Assembly (NCBI GenBank): GCA_903958395.1
Contig: CAJBSZ010000139.1
Span: forward strand, 1-33,338
DNA length: 33,338 nucleotides
Direction of reading: 5' to 3'
DNA from: an uncultured bacterium
GTDB taxonomy: Bacteria > Verrucomicrobiota > Kiritimatiellia > CAIKKV01 > CAITUY01
Within the stretch, counting starts at the first letter, position 1, and each line of letters opens with the position of its first letter. Under the pieces are notes generated by a model that was given only the letters and a program-made list of their open reading frames with translations, was not told the origin of the DNA and searched no databases. Positions 1 to 8,714 of the stretch are shown here, in pieces. The position numbers and the translations under genes were made by a program.

Positions 1-1
1 A

Positions 2-1516
2 CTGAAGGCAGGAGAGACACTCTATCGCCCTGCGCTCGGCAAGGGCGACTCGCGGAGAATGCCAGTGTCTATCGGCCCTGTGATGCCTTTCCGGTATGTG
101 GAGCTGGAGAACGCGCCTTCCGGCCTTAAGGCGCAGAACGTTCGGCAGTTGATGGCGCATTATCCTTTTGATGATTCGGCTGCCTATTTTTCCTGTTCCG
201 ACGCAAAGCTCAATGCTGTGTGGAGCATGTGCAAACACACGATCAAAGCGACGAGTTTTTGCGGGATGTTTGTTGATGGTGACCGGGAACGGCTGCCTTA
301 TGAGGCTGACGCCTATATCAACCAGCTCGGCTGGTATGCCTGTACGACGGACACGACGTTGCCGCGTTATTCTCATGAATACCTGATCAGGAAGCCGACC
401 TGGCCGACGGAGTGGATTCTTTTTTCGGTTTTGATGGCCTGGGAGGATTACCTTTACACTGGCGATACGGAGAGTGTGCGGAAGTTTTATGACGATCTAT
501 GTGCGAAGACTCTTGTTGATCTGGCCCGTTCCGATGGTTTGATCAGCACGGTTGAACCGCCTTTTCCCGAGGAGGTTGGGCGGAAGATCCATATCGGTAA
601 GATTTGTGATATTGTGGACTGGCCGGGGAGCGACCGTGATGGTTACAAGATGCTGCCGGTCAATACCGTAGTAAATGCCTTTCATATCCGGGCCTTGCAA
701 GTGATGTCGAAACTGGCTGCGGCTATTGATCAGCAATCTGATGCCCGGCGCTTTTCCACTGCTGCCGAGAGAGCGTCCGAAACTTTTAATATGAAGCTCT
801 TTAATCAGGAGACAGGGCTTTATATTGACGGCGAAGGCGCCACGCACAGTTCGCTTCACGCAAACATGTTTCCACTTGCTTTTGGGCTCGTTCCGCCGGA
901 GCGACGCAGGCAGGTAACGACATTTGTTCGGTCGCGGGGAATGGCCTGCAGCGTGTATGGTGCGCAGTTCCTTCTTGAAGCGCTTTTTGAGAATGGCGAA
1001 GCAGAGCATGCTCTAGCCCTTATTACTGCGCCTGGCGATCGAAGTTGGAGGCATATGTTCGAGGATGTTGGCGCGACGATGACGCTTGAGGCCTGGGATG
1101 CGAAATACAAGGGCAACCTTGACTGGAACCATGCCTGGGGCGCTGCGCCGGCTAATATTCTGCCGCGATATGTGCTGGGTGTGCGGCCCCTTGAGTCAGG
1201 CTTCGCGAAAGCTTTAATTGCTCCGTCTCCCGGTGGATTGCTTAAAGCATCGGGCACAGTTCCGACGATCCGTGGTCCGATTTCCATTGCCTTCGATAAT
1301 CAGGCTGGAGGTGTTTTTGAGCTGCGGGTAACTATTCCAGAAAAGATGAGTGCTCTTGTCAGCCTTCCTGTCGAACCCGGCGCCGATCGTGTTGTTATTA
1401 TTGACGGTTCAGAGACCAACGCCGTGCGAGTTGCAGACCGGATGGAGTTTAGTGTGGCGGCGGGGAATCATAAAATTCGTTCCGTGCGAATCGAAAAGGG
1501 AAATACTCGAAATTGA
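2..1516 (+). CDS. Alpha-L-rhamnosidase-like glycoside hydrolase (GH78-type), 5' truncated by the window edge
   Basis: The reading frame is open upstream of the listed ATG at 59 (LKAGETLYRPALGKGDSRRMPVS...), so the CDS runs off the window. GH78-like motifs: 'DGDRERLPYEADAY', 'LDWNHAWGAAPANILPRYVLGVRPL'. Confidence 0.85.
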   Translation: MKAGETLYRPALGKGDSRRMPVSIGPVMPFRYVELENAPSGLKAQNVRQLMAHYPFDDSAAYFSCSDAKLNAVWSMCKHTIKATSFCGMFVDGDRERLPYEADAYINQLGWYACTTDTTLPRYSHEYLIRKPTWPTEWILFSVLMAWEDYLYTGDTESVRKFYDDLCAKTLVDLARSDGLISTVEPPFPEEVGRKIHIGKICDIVDWPGSDRDGYKMLPVNTVVNAFHIRALQVMSKLAAAIDQQSDARRFSTAAERASETFNMKLFNQETGLYIDGEGATHSSLHANMFPLAFGLVPPERRRQVTTFVRSRGMACSVYGAQFLLEALFENGEAEHALALITAPGDRSWRHMFEDVGATMTLEAWDAKYKGNLDWNHAWGAAPANILPRYVLGVRPLESGFAKALIAPSPGGLLKASGTVPTIRGPISIAFDNQAGGVFELRVTIPEKMSALVSLPVEPGADRVVIIDGSETNAVRVADRMEFSVAAGNHKIRSVRIEKGNTRN

Positions 1517-1526
1517 CCGGAAAGCT

Positions 1527-2474
1527 ATGAAAACTGTGCCTCTTGGAACGGATGGATGTCAAGTAAGCGCCTTATGCCTGGGGACAATGTATTTTGGAAC
1601 CACGGTGGAGGATTCGGTGTCTTTTCAGATTCTGGACGCCTATGCAGAGGCGGGCGGAACGTTTCTTGATACGGCCAACAAGTACGCGAGCTGGGTGGCT
1701 GGTGGGCAGGGGGGCGAAAGCGAGTTGCTGCTGGGTCGCTGGATTAAGGAGAGGCGGAACCGGGAACGGCTGTTTCTGGCGTCCAAGGTGGGCTTGCCGA
1801 TGCCTGGTGTGCCTAAAGGGCTCAAGGCTGTGGTGATCGAGCAGGAATGTGAAAAAACATTGCGACGCCTGGGTGTCGATCGCCTCGATCTTTATTATGC
1901 CCATGCCGATGACAGGGAGGCGCCGTTTGAAGAAACCCTTGGGGCCTTTGATCGACTTCAGCGGGCCGGGAAAGTGAGATATTTCGGAGCCAGCAATTTT
2001 GAGACGCAGCGGTTGGATGAGGCTCGACGGTTGAGTGCGAGGCAATCCTGGCCAGCCTATGTCTGTGTGCAGATGCGGCATACTTATCTGCACTGCAATC
2101 CACGGGTGCCATTGGAGTTTACTGCGCAAATGGCAGTGACGCCGGAGTTGTTGGATTATTGCAAGGCTGAGAACGTCCGCCTTCTGGCTTATTCTCCACT
2201 CCTGGGAGGGGCCTACTGCCGGGGGGACAGGCCGTTGCCTGAGGCGTACCGCGGGCCGGAGAATGAGAGACGTCTGAAGCGACTGTCTGAGATGGCGCGA
2301 GCGTGCGGGGCTACTGTAAATCAGGTGGTGCTGGCATGGCTGATGCAGAGTCAGCCGGCAGCTATTCCAGTGGTGTCGGCGAGTTCTCCCGGGCAGATCA
2401 GGGAAAATCTTGGAGCGTTGAGTGTAAATATAAAATTAAACATGGAGAGCAGCAGTTATGATGACCAGTCGTGA
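1527..2474 (+). CDS. Aldo/keto reductase family oxidoreductase
   Basis: MKTVPLGTDGCQVSALCLGTMYFG..., 'LDTANKYASW', 'RLDLYYAHADD', 'YFGASNF', 'LLAYSPLLGG'. Start re-assigned to ATG 1527; the ORF-track start at 1350 overlaps the upstream gene. Confidence 0.88.
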   Translation: MKTVPLGTDGCQVSALCLGTMYFGTTVEDSVSFQILDAYAEAGGTFLDTANKYASWVAGGQGGESELLLGRWIKERRNRERLFLASKVGLPMPGVPKGLKAVVIEQECEKTLRRLGVDRLDLYYAHADDREAPFEETLGAFDRLQRAGKVRYFGASNFETQRLDEARRLSARQSWPAYVCVQMRHTYLHCNPRVPLEFTAQMAVTPELLDYCKAENVRLLAYSPLLGGAYCRGDRPLPEAYRGPENERRLKRLSEMARACGATVNQVVLAWLMQSQPAAIPVVSASSPGQIRENLGALSVNIKLNMESSSYDDQS

Positions 2475-3678
2475 GCGCGTTCGAAGGGCGTTGAATCATG
2501 AGGAGACGGACCGGGTTCCGGTTGATTTCGGCGGCAGCCGGGTGACCGGTATTGCGGCAGTGGCATATCGCCGGCTGGCTGCGCATCTTGGGATGCGGGA
2601 GGATATCCGGATTTATGACATAAAGCAGCAGTTGGCGGAGCCCTCGCATGCGATGATTGACCGTATGGGCGGGGATGTTGTTCAACTTCACCGGTTGGCA
2701 CCTTCGACGGGCATGGCGTTCATGGGGCTTGACGAGTGGAAAGCCGGGGTGATGGTTGACGGTGCCCCCTGTCTCGTGCCGAGAGGATACGAGCCGACGT
2801 TCAAAAATGATGGTTCCATTGAGATCTGGCACGACGGGGTGCTCTACGCCCGGCGGCCTGCCACGTCCCTTTATTTTGATGTTTGTCCCATGCCGCTGGC
2901 CAGGGCGGAAACGCCTGCGGACATTGACTGTTACGTATGGCCTGATGAGTGGTCGGAGCGCGAGGAGCGCTGGCTGGCCTCAGAGGTGAAGCGACTGTAC
3001 GAGGGGACTGACAAGGCTTTGTTCGCCGGTTTGCCGTTGATGACCTGCTCATTTTTTGAAATAGGAGCGGTGCTGTTCGGCTACGAACGTTTCATGGAAA
3101 ACCTGGTGCTCAATCCAGAGATGATGGAGCACTGGCTTGATGTTAAGCTTGAGCATGATTTTAAGATCCTGGAGAAATTCCTCGCTGTGGCCGGTCCGTA
3201 TATTGAAGGAATCCAGATGAACGACGACTATGGAGCCCAGGAGGCGCTGCAAATATGCCCGTCCCTGTTCCGGAGCATGTTTAAACCCAGGATGAAGCGC
3301 TGGATTGATTTTGTGAAGGCACGCACGAAGGCCAGAATATTCATCCATTGTGACGGGGCGATCGAGGAAATCCTGCCGGACTTTATTGAAGTCGGCATTG
3401 ATGTGTTGAATCCGCTCCAGACCAGCGCGAGGGGCATGGATCCGGCGTTGATAAAGCGGAAGTACGGGAAGGATCTCTGCTTCTGGGGCGGGGGCGTGGA
3501 CACGCAGTCGACACTGCCGTTCGGGACTGTGCAGGACATCAAGCATGAAGTTCGCGAGCGTATTGATTTGCTGTCGGCGGGGGGCGGTTTCGTGTTTGGG
3601 ACGATCCACAACATCCAGCCCGATATCCCGCCTGAAAAAATCCTGGCCGTTTTTGATACGGCAAATTCAGGTTTGTAA
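2458..3678 (+). CDS. Uroporphyrinogen decarboxylase (URO-D)/corrinoid methyltransferase-like protein
   Basis: MTSRERVRRALNHEETDRVPVDFGG N-terminus; 'IFIHCDGAIEEILPDFIEVGIDVLNPLQTSARGMDPALIKRKYGKDLCFWGGGVDTQSTLPFGT' and 'GGGFVFGTIHNIQPDIPPEKILAVFDT' typical of URO-D-like proteins. Overlaps the end of the AKR gene by 17 bp. Confidence 0.85.
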   Translation: MMTSRERVRRALNHEETDRVPVDFGGSRVTGIAAVAYRRLAAHLGMREDIRIYDIKQQLAEPSHAMIDRMGGDVVQLHRLAPSTGMAFMGLDEWKAGVMVDGAPCLVPRGYEPTFKNDGSIEIWHDGVLYARRPATSLYFDVCPMPLARAETPADIDCYVWPDEWSEREERWLASEVKRLYEGTDKALFAGLPLMTCSFFEIGAVLFGYERFMENLVLNPEMMEHWLDVKLEHDFKILEKFLAVAGPYIEGIQMNDDYGAQEALQICPSLFRSMFKPRMKRWIDFVKARTKARIFIHCDGAIEEILPDFIEVGIDVLNPLQTSARGMDPALIKRKYGKDLCFWGGGVDTQSTLPFGTVQDIKHEVRERIDLLSAGGGFVFGTIHNIQPDIPPEKILAVFDTANSGL

Positions 3679-3741
3679 TTCATTAGGGTTCGACGAATCC
3701 GCTTGTCGGGGCGGGCTAGCTAACATAAAATCGCCACTATT

Positions 3742-4908
3742 ATGAAACGCAAAAGCCAAACACGAACGCGTAAGTCGGTTCTGTTGGCCTTGGGCTGGTA
3801 TGTTCAGGAAATCGCCCTGGGGGTGGCCCGTTATGCCCGCCAGGCCGGATGGGAGTTGAACGACACCACCTCCCACAACGGCATGATTCCTTCCGCATGG
3901 GACGGGGACGGGATCATCACGCTCATCCCCGGCCGGCGGCACAAGGAGCGCATCGCGTTCGTGTTGAACGCCGGGGTGCCGGTGGTGGACCTCAGCGACC
4001 AGTTGCCCGAATTGCCTTTCTCGCGGGTCTTGCCCGACAATCTGGCGATCGGACGCATCGCGGCCGAGCATTTCCTGTGTCGCGGGTTCATGAACCTGGC
4101 GTTCTATTCGCTCGATTCGAGGGCGCCGGTCGTGCGGGAACGCATGGAAGGGTTCCGCCTTGCCGTGGCTGCGCGGGGCCGGAATTTCATTGCCGTGGAT
4201 TACACCCCCATGTTGAAATCGTCCGGAGCCATGAAACGCCTCCTTGAGTGGTTGCAGCGGGAACTGGCCAAGCTTCCGAAACCCGTGGCGATCATGGCCC
4301 AGTACGATGGCGAGGCTAATGATGTGCTCCGGGCCTGCGTGGAGGCGGGTATCCGCGTGCCCGAAGAGGTGGCGGTGGTAGGGGTCGATAACGATCCCAT
4401 TTATCGCGACCTGGGGCCATTGCCCCTGTCGAGCGTCGAAAGCAACCGCGAGTTGATCGGGTTCCGCGGGGCGGAATTGCTGGATCGCCTGATGAAGGGC
4501 GGGGAACCGCCCAGGGATCCGATCCGTATAGCGCCCGGCGGGGTGGTGGTGCGCCGCAGCAGCGACGTCGTGGCCGTGGAGGATCCGGCGGTGGTACGGG
4601 CGGTGGAGTTTATCGCGCAACATTACACCGACCCGATCACCGTGGATGACATCGTGCGCTTTTCCGGCGCGTCGCGGCGGGCCCTTTATGCCCGGTTCGA
4701 ACAGCAGGTGGGGCATTCGATCCTGCAGGAACTGATCCGGCAGCGGATGGAGAAGATCAAGCAGTTGCTGCGGGATACGGACGTTAAACTGCAGGTGGTT
4801 GCCGAACAAAGCGGCATGCGCGAGGCGGAATACCTAAGCAAGTGCTTTCGCTATTACGAGGGCATCTCCATCACCAACTATCGGCGCATGTTCCAACAGA
4901 AGATCTGA
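3742..4908 (+). CDS. XylR-type transcriptional regulator (LacI-like sugar-binding domain plus AraC-type HTH)
   Basis: N-terminal periplasmic-binding-like region ('VPVVDLSDQLPELPFSRVLPDNLAIGRIAAEHFLCRGFMNLAFYSLD', 'VAVVGVDNDPIYRDLGPLPLSSVESN') fused to a C-terminal AraC HTH ('ITVDDIVRFSGASRRALYARFEQQVGHSILQELIRQRMEKIKQLL'). Confidence 0.9.
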   Translation: MKRKSQTRTRKSVLLALGWYVQEIALGVARYARQAGWELNDTTSHNGMIPSAWDGDGIITLIPGRRHKERIAFVLNAGVPVVDLSDQLPELPFSRVLPDNLAIGRIAAEHFLCRGFMNLAFYSLDSRAPVVRERMEGFRLAVAARGRNFIAVDYTPMLKSSGAMKRLLEWLQRELAKLPKPVAIMAQYDGEANDVLRACVEAGIRVPEEVAVVGVDNDPIYRDLGPLPLSSVESNRELIGFRGAELLDRLMKGGEPPRDPIRIAPGGVVVRRSSDVVAVEDPAVVRAVEFIAQHYTDPITVDDIVRFSGASRRALYARFEQQVGHSILQELIRQRMEKIKQLLRDTDVKLQVVAEQSGMREAEYLSKCFRYYEGISITNYRRMFQQKI

Positions 4909-4974
4909 TAGGTCTGTGAAACAATCTTCGCGGACTTACAAGTTGAAGCAATCGAATATTGGTAAGGATTTGTT

Positions 4975-5050
4975 CGTAATCGTAATCGTAATCCTCTCTG
5001 GGGCAGCAGAATATGATTCCGATTACGATTATGATTACGATTATGATTTG
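4975..5050. repeat. Hexameric GATTAC/GTAATC inverted repeat (hairpin-forming simple repeat)
   Basis: Left arm (CGTAAT)x3+C at 4975-4993; right arm GATTCC-GATTAC-GATTAT-GATTAC-GATTAT-GATTTG at 5015-5050; the arms are complementary across a ~21 nt spacer. Confidence 0.8.
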
Positions 5051-5205
5051 GTTCCGGCTATGCTGGGTTAGCGCTTTCATGATCTTTACTCTCCTGCATG
5101 CACGGGGATTCCTATGGAATGCACACTGTGGCATGGCCGCAGGGCGAGGAGTGTGGTAAAAGGATCCCATTAATCACATTGCGCAGGGAAAGTAGGGGTA
5201 TTCAT

Positions 5206-8200
5206 ATGAAGCTACCGTTGTGGATAATGATAGTGTTCTCGGTTATTTTCGCCCTTCCGGCCAGTCGCGCGGAAAATGCGGCGGCCAAAATGGGCTTTAC
5301 CCATCTGGGGGCGGAGTATGGCGCCTATGATGTCGATGCCTCGGGCGGGATCAAGTTGGGTGGCGCCAAGAAGGGCGGTAACCGGCTGGGCTATCCTCTG
5401 GGCGGATCCTGGCGTATGGCCTTGGATCCGGAAAAGAAGGGCGCCCAGGAGGGATGGTTCAGAAAAATACCCGGCGACCGGCTGATGACGCTTCCTGGCA
5501 CGCTCGATGAGGCGGGTATTGGAGGACCGGTGAAGCCCTCGCTGTATGTGTTGACCCGGACCCACGAATACATTGGCATGGCGTGGTACCAGCGCGAAAT
5601 CGAGATCCCGGAGTCGTGGCGGGGGAAGGTGGTTCAACTCTGGCTTGACCGCGTGATGTGGGAAAGTCGGCTCTATGTGGATGGCGAGCTGGTGGGTAGC
5701 GAGGACAGTCTCTGCACACCCCATGTGTATGACCTTGGCTCAAGGCTTGCTCCAGGAAAGCATACCCTAACCTTGCGCATCGATAACAGCGGTCGCCCCT
5801 CGGCGAACGGCCATGGATACGGGGACGACATCCAGATCAAGTGGAACGGCGTTGTTGGCCGTATGGATCTGACTGCGCGGGATCCGGTTTATGTGGCCTC
5901 GGTCCGAACGATTCCTGAATTGGACAAGAAGCGAGTGCGGGTGTTGGTCAAGCTGGCCAACACTACGGGAGTGACGGTTGAGGGCGATCTGCAGGTGGCG
6001 GCGCGTCTGCGCGGTGAAGCCGCCGTTGTGGGCCAGAGACGGAACTTCTTCAAGATCGCCGGATCCGAGGCATTGGTGGAGCTGGCTGTGCCGCTGGATA
6101 AGAACTGGCGGACCTGGGATGAATTCGACCCCGCGCTCTATGAGTTGACCACCACCCTGCGTGCCGAGGCCGAAGGCGTGAAGTGTCAGGATGTCAGCAC
6201 CACGCGTTTCGGTATGCGGGAAATGGGGCAGAAAGGCACGCAGTTCACGCTCAACGGCCGCACCCTGTTTCTGCGTGGAACGCATGATGGCGCAGGCTTT
6301 CCGCTGCTGGGGCATCCGGCGGGCGACGTGGAGAGCTGGAGGCGTATTTTTAAAATCTGCAAGAGCTACGGTCTTAACCACGTGCGCTACCACTCCATCT
6401 GTCCGAACTCCCCGGCCTTCATCGCAGCAGACGAGGAGGGCGTCATCCTTCAGCCGGAACTGCCGGTATGGATGACCATCAAGGAGGAGATGGCCGGACA
6501 GGCTTTTCTGCAACGCGAGTTGGACCGCATCCTTGAATTTTACGGCAACAGCCCCAGCTTCTGCATGTTTAGCATGGGGAACGAGCATGCCGGCAACTGG
6601 GATTTTCTCGGGCGTATGGTGGAACGGGCGAAGCGGTTGGATCCGACCCGTAAATATGCGGCGGCTAGCAATGAGTACATCCGACCCGGAGAACGGGGGC
6701 TGCCGGTCAATCCCAACGATGACTTTGCGGTCATCATGTATGGCGCTGAGAAGGACGGCAAACGGTCCCGTATCCGCTATATGGAGCGCATTCAAGTGCA
6801 CAATGAGGACTTCAGGATGGATCAGGATTACCGGGACATTCTGGCCGGCTTTACCGTGCCGGTGATCGCGCATGAACTTGGCCAATGGTGGAGCTATCCG
6901 GATTTCAAGGAGATCGACAAGTACACGGGCGTTTTACGCGCGAAGAATTTCGAGGTTTTCAAGGAGAGTGTCCGCTCGGCCGGTATGCTGGAGCAGAACG
7001 AGGCTTTCCGAATGGCCTCCGGCAAGTTGGCGGTCGAGTTGTACAAGGAGGACATTGAGCGAGAACTGCGTACCCCGGGGCTGGGGGGATTTCAACTGCT
7101 TGATCTGCACGACTATTCCGGACAGGGGACGGCGCTGGTTGGTCTGCTGGATGCGTTTTGGGATTCGAAGGGGTTCATCGAGCCCGAGGCATTTCGCCAG
7201 TTTTGTGCGCCCACGGTGCTGTTGGCGCGTGTGCCTAAACAGGTTTGGGAGGAGGGGCAGACGATCCGGATCCCGCTCGAGGTTTGCCACTATGCGAAAG
7301 AGGACTTGAAGGACGCCATTGTTGAGTGGTCATTCAAGACCCGGCAGGGGCGTGTGATGGCTGAGGGACGAACCACGCCCGCATCCATCAGGCAGGGAGG
7401 AACCACGGGGGTTGGCGAGGCGATCCTGACGGTTCCGGGGGGGGCGGCGGAGCAGGTCACGCTGGAGGTTCGGGTTGCCGGAACCGGTATCAGTAACCGG
7501 TGGCGTTTGTGGTGTTATCCCAAAGTGCCCGCTGCAACCCCGGGTAGCGATGCCGTTCGCGTGGTTGAGACGCTGGATGGCGCGCTTCTCGACTTTGTGG
7601 AGAAAGGCGGGCGGGCGCTGGTGATTGCCGACCGGCTGGACGGTCAGGTTCCGGTCTATTTCTCCAACCCGATCTGGACACCGCAGAATAACATCGAAAC
7701 CACGGGCTTGCTCATCCAGGACAGGCATGGTGCGTTGGCGGAATTCCCGACCGCCTCCCACAGCGACTTCCAGTGGCACAATTTTCTGAGACCGGGCCGG
7801 GCCTTTATCCTGAATGATGTGCCGAAAATCCAGCCGGTGATCCAGGCGATTGAGGCACCGTCGCTGAGGCGTAATTACCGGCTGGCGACGGTGGTCGCTC
7901 TGCGTTTCGGGAAAGGCGCTTTGGTGGCCACCTCGCTCAATCTGCGTGAGCGACTGGAGCAGCGCCCTGAGGCGCGCCAGTTGCGCCAGAGCCTGGTCAA
8001 CTATCTGGCGCACGGCGACTTCGGCGGAGCGCAGGAGGTGACACGGGTGGAGATCCAAAGTCTCTTTAACAATCCGCGCTATGGAACGGTTCCCGCGCCA
8101 GCAGGCAAGTTTGTCCTCGATGTGAAGGCTGCTGGAAATGCTCATGAAGATGGCTTTAAGCCGTGGAAACTCACCGAAGATGCCGTGTCGCACCAGCAGG

Positions 8201-8586
8201 AGGGGTTCGGGTACCGTTTTGAAGGAACCAGCCAGCGGTGGGGAATCCGTGCACCCGGTGATATAGTGTTCCGGAAGGGAGATCAGGCCCGGGCCTGGTC
8301 CCTGAACCGAACCACGCTCTTCGTGACCTGTCCGAAGGGTTTTGCCGGCACGATCTATCTGCATTTCCAGGATCCTGAGAATAGCGGCAAGCGCAACGGG
8401 TATGTCTACGGGCTTGGCGGGGCTGTGATGGCGGGCAACCATACGGGAGCGGGGAAGTGGGCGGCATTTCAGGTGCGACCGGAAGATAGTCAAACGGGTG
8501 AGATCCCGCTCTATTTTCGGAAAATTAGTTATGGCGAGGGTTGGAGTACGACGCCACTGGTGACACGCCTGGTGGTGACTGAGTAG
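5206..8586 (+). CDS. Secreted glycoside hydrolase family 2-like protein (beta-galactosidase/glucuronidase fold)
   Basis: Signal peptide MKLPLWIMIVFSVIFALPASRA; sugar-binding jelly-roll 'YIGMAWYQREIEIPESWRGKVVQLWLDRVMWESRLYVDGELVGS'; GH2-like acid/base region 'CMFSMGNEHAGNW' and nucleophile region 'PVIAHELGQWWS'. Start re-assigned to ATG 5206. Confidence 0.82.
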   Translation: MKLPLWIMIVFSVIFALPASRAENAAAKMGFTHLGAEYGAYDVDASGGIKLGGAKKGGNRLGYPLGGSWRMALDPEKKGAQEGWFRKIPGDRLMTLPGTLDEAGIGGPVKPSLYVLTRTHEYIGMAWYQREIEIPESWRGKVVQLWLDRVMWESRLYVDGELVGSEDSLCTPHVYDLGSRLAPGKHTLTLRIDNSGRPSANGHGYGDDIQIKWNGVVGRMDLTARDPVYVASVRTIPELDKKRVRVLVKLANTTGVTVEGDLQVAARLRGEAAVVGQRRNFFKIAGSEALVELAVPLDKNWRTWDEFDPALYELTTTLRAEAEGVKCQDVSTTRFGMREMGQKGTQFTLNGRTLFLRGTHDGAGFPLLGHPAGDVESWRRIFKICKSYGLNHVRYHSICPNSPAFIAADEEGVILQPELPVWMTIKEEMAGQAFLQRELDRILEFYGNSPSFCMFSMGNEHAGNWDFLGRMVERAKRLDPTRKYAAASNEYIRPGERGLPVNPNDDFAVIMYGAEKDGKRSRIRYMERIQVHNEDFRMDQDYRDILAGFTVPVIAHELGQWWSYPDFKEIDKYTGVLRAKNFEVFKESVRSAGMLEQNEAFRMASGKLAVELYKEDIERELRTPGLGGFQLLDLHDYSGQGTALVGLLDAFWDSKGFIEPEAFRQFCAPTVLLARVPKQVWEEGQTIRIPLEVCHYAKEDLKDAIVEWSFKTRQGRVMAEGRTTPASIRQGGTTGVGEAILTVPGGAAEQVTLEVRVAGTGISNRWRLWCYPKVPAATPGSDAVRVVETLDGALLDFVEKGGRALVIADRLDGQVPVYFSNPIWTPQNNIETTGLLIQDRHGALAEFPTASHSDFQWHNFLRPGRAFILNDVPKIQPVIQAIEAPSLRRNYRLATVVALRFGKGALVATSLNLRERLEQRPEARQLRQSLVNYLAHGDFGGAQEVTRVEIQSLFNNPRYGTVPAPAGKFVLDVKAAGNAHEDGFKPWKLTEDAVSHQQEGFGYRFEGTSQRWGIRAPGDIVFRKGDQARAWSLNRTTLFVTCPKGFAGTIYLHFQDPENSGKRNGYVYGLGGAVMAGNHTGAGKWAAFQVRPEDSQTGEIPLYFRKISYGEGWSTTPLVTRLVVTE

Positions 8587-8714
8587 CGTTCATCTCCACT
8601 CAGGCTTAGAAAGAGGGTGTTCAACTGACCCATCAGATTCTCGACTACCCTCATGTCAACAGCTTGGCATGTTGGTGTTTGGCAATGACTTCAATTAACC
8701 ATCCGTTAGAGACA

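Noticed and set aside
3667-4809. Long minus-strand ORFs antisense to clear genes (e.g. 3667..4809, 5767..6885, 7330..8493, 22063..22677, 26714..27445)
   Set aside because: Shadow ORFs in high-GC coding sequence; the opposite strand encodes recognisable protein families.
4871-5170. Minus-strand 99-aa ORF with IIIVIIIVIG and DYDYDYEQ
   Set aside because: Product of translating the GATTAC hexamer repeat; not a credible protein.
8653-8688. 11-codon ORF MSTAWHVGVWQ just upstream of the radical SAM gene
   Set aside because: Too short, no Shine-Dalgarno sequence; likely chance.
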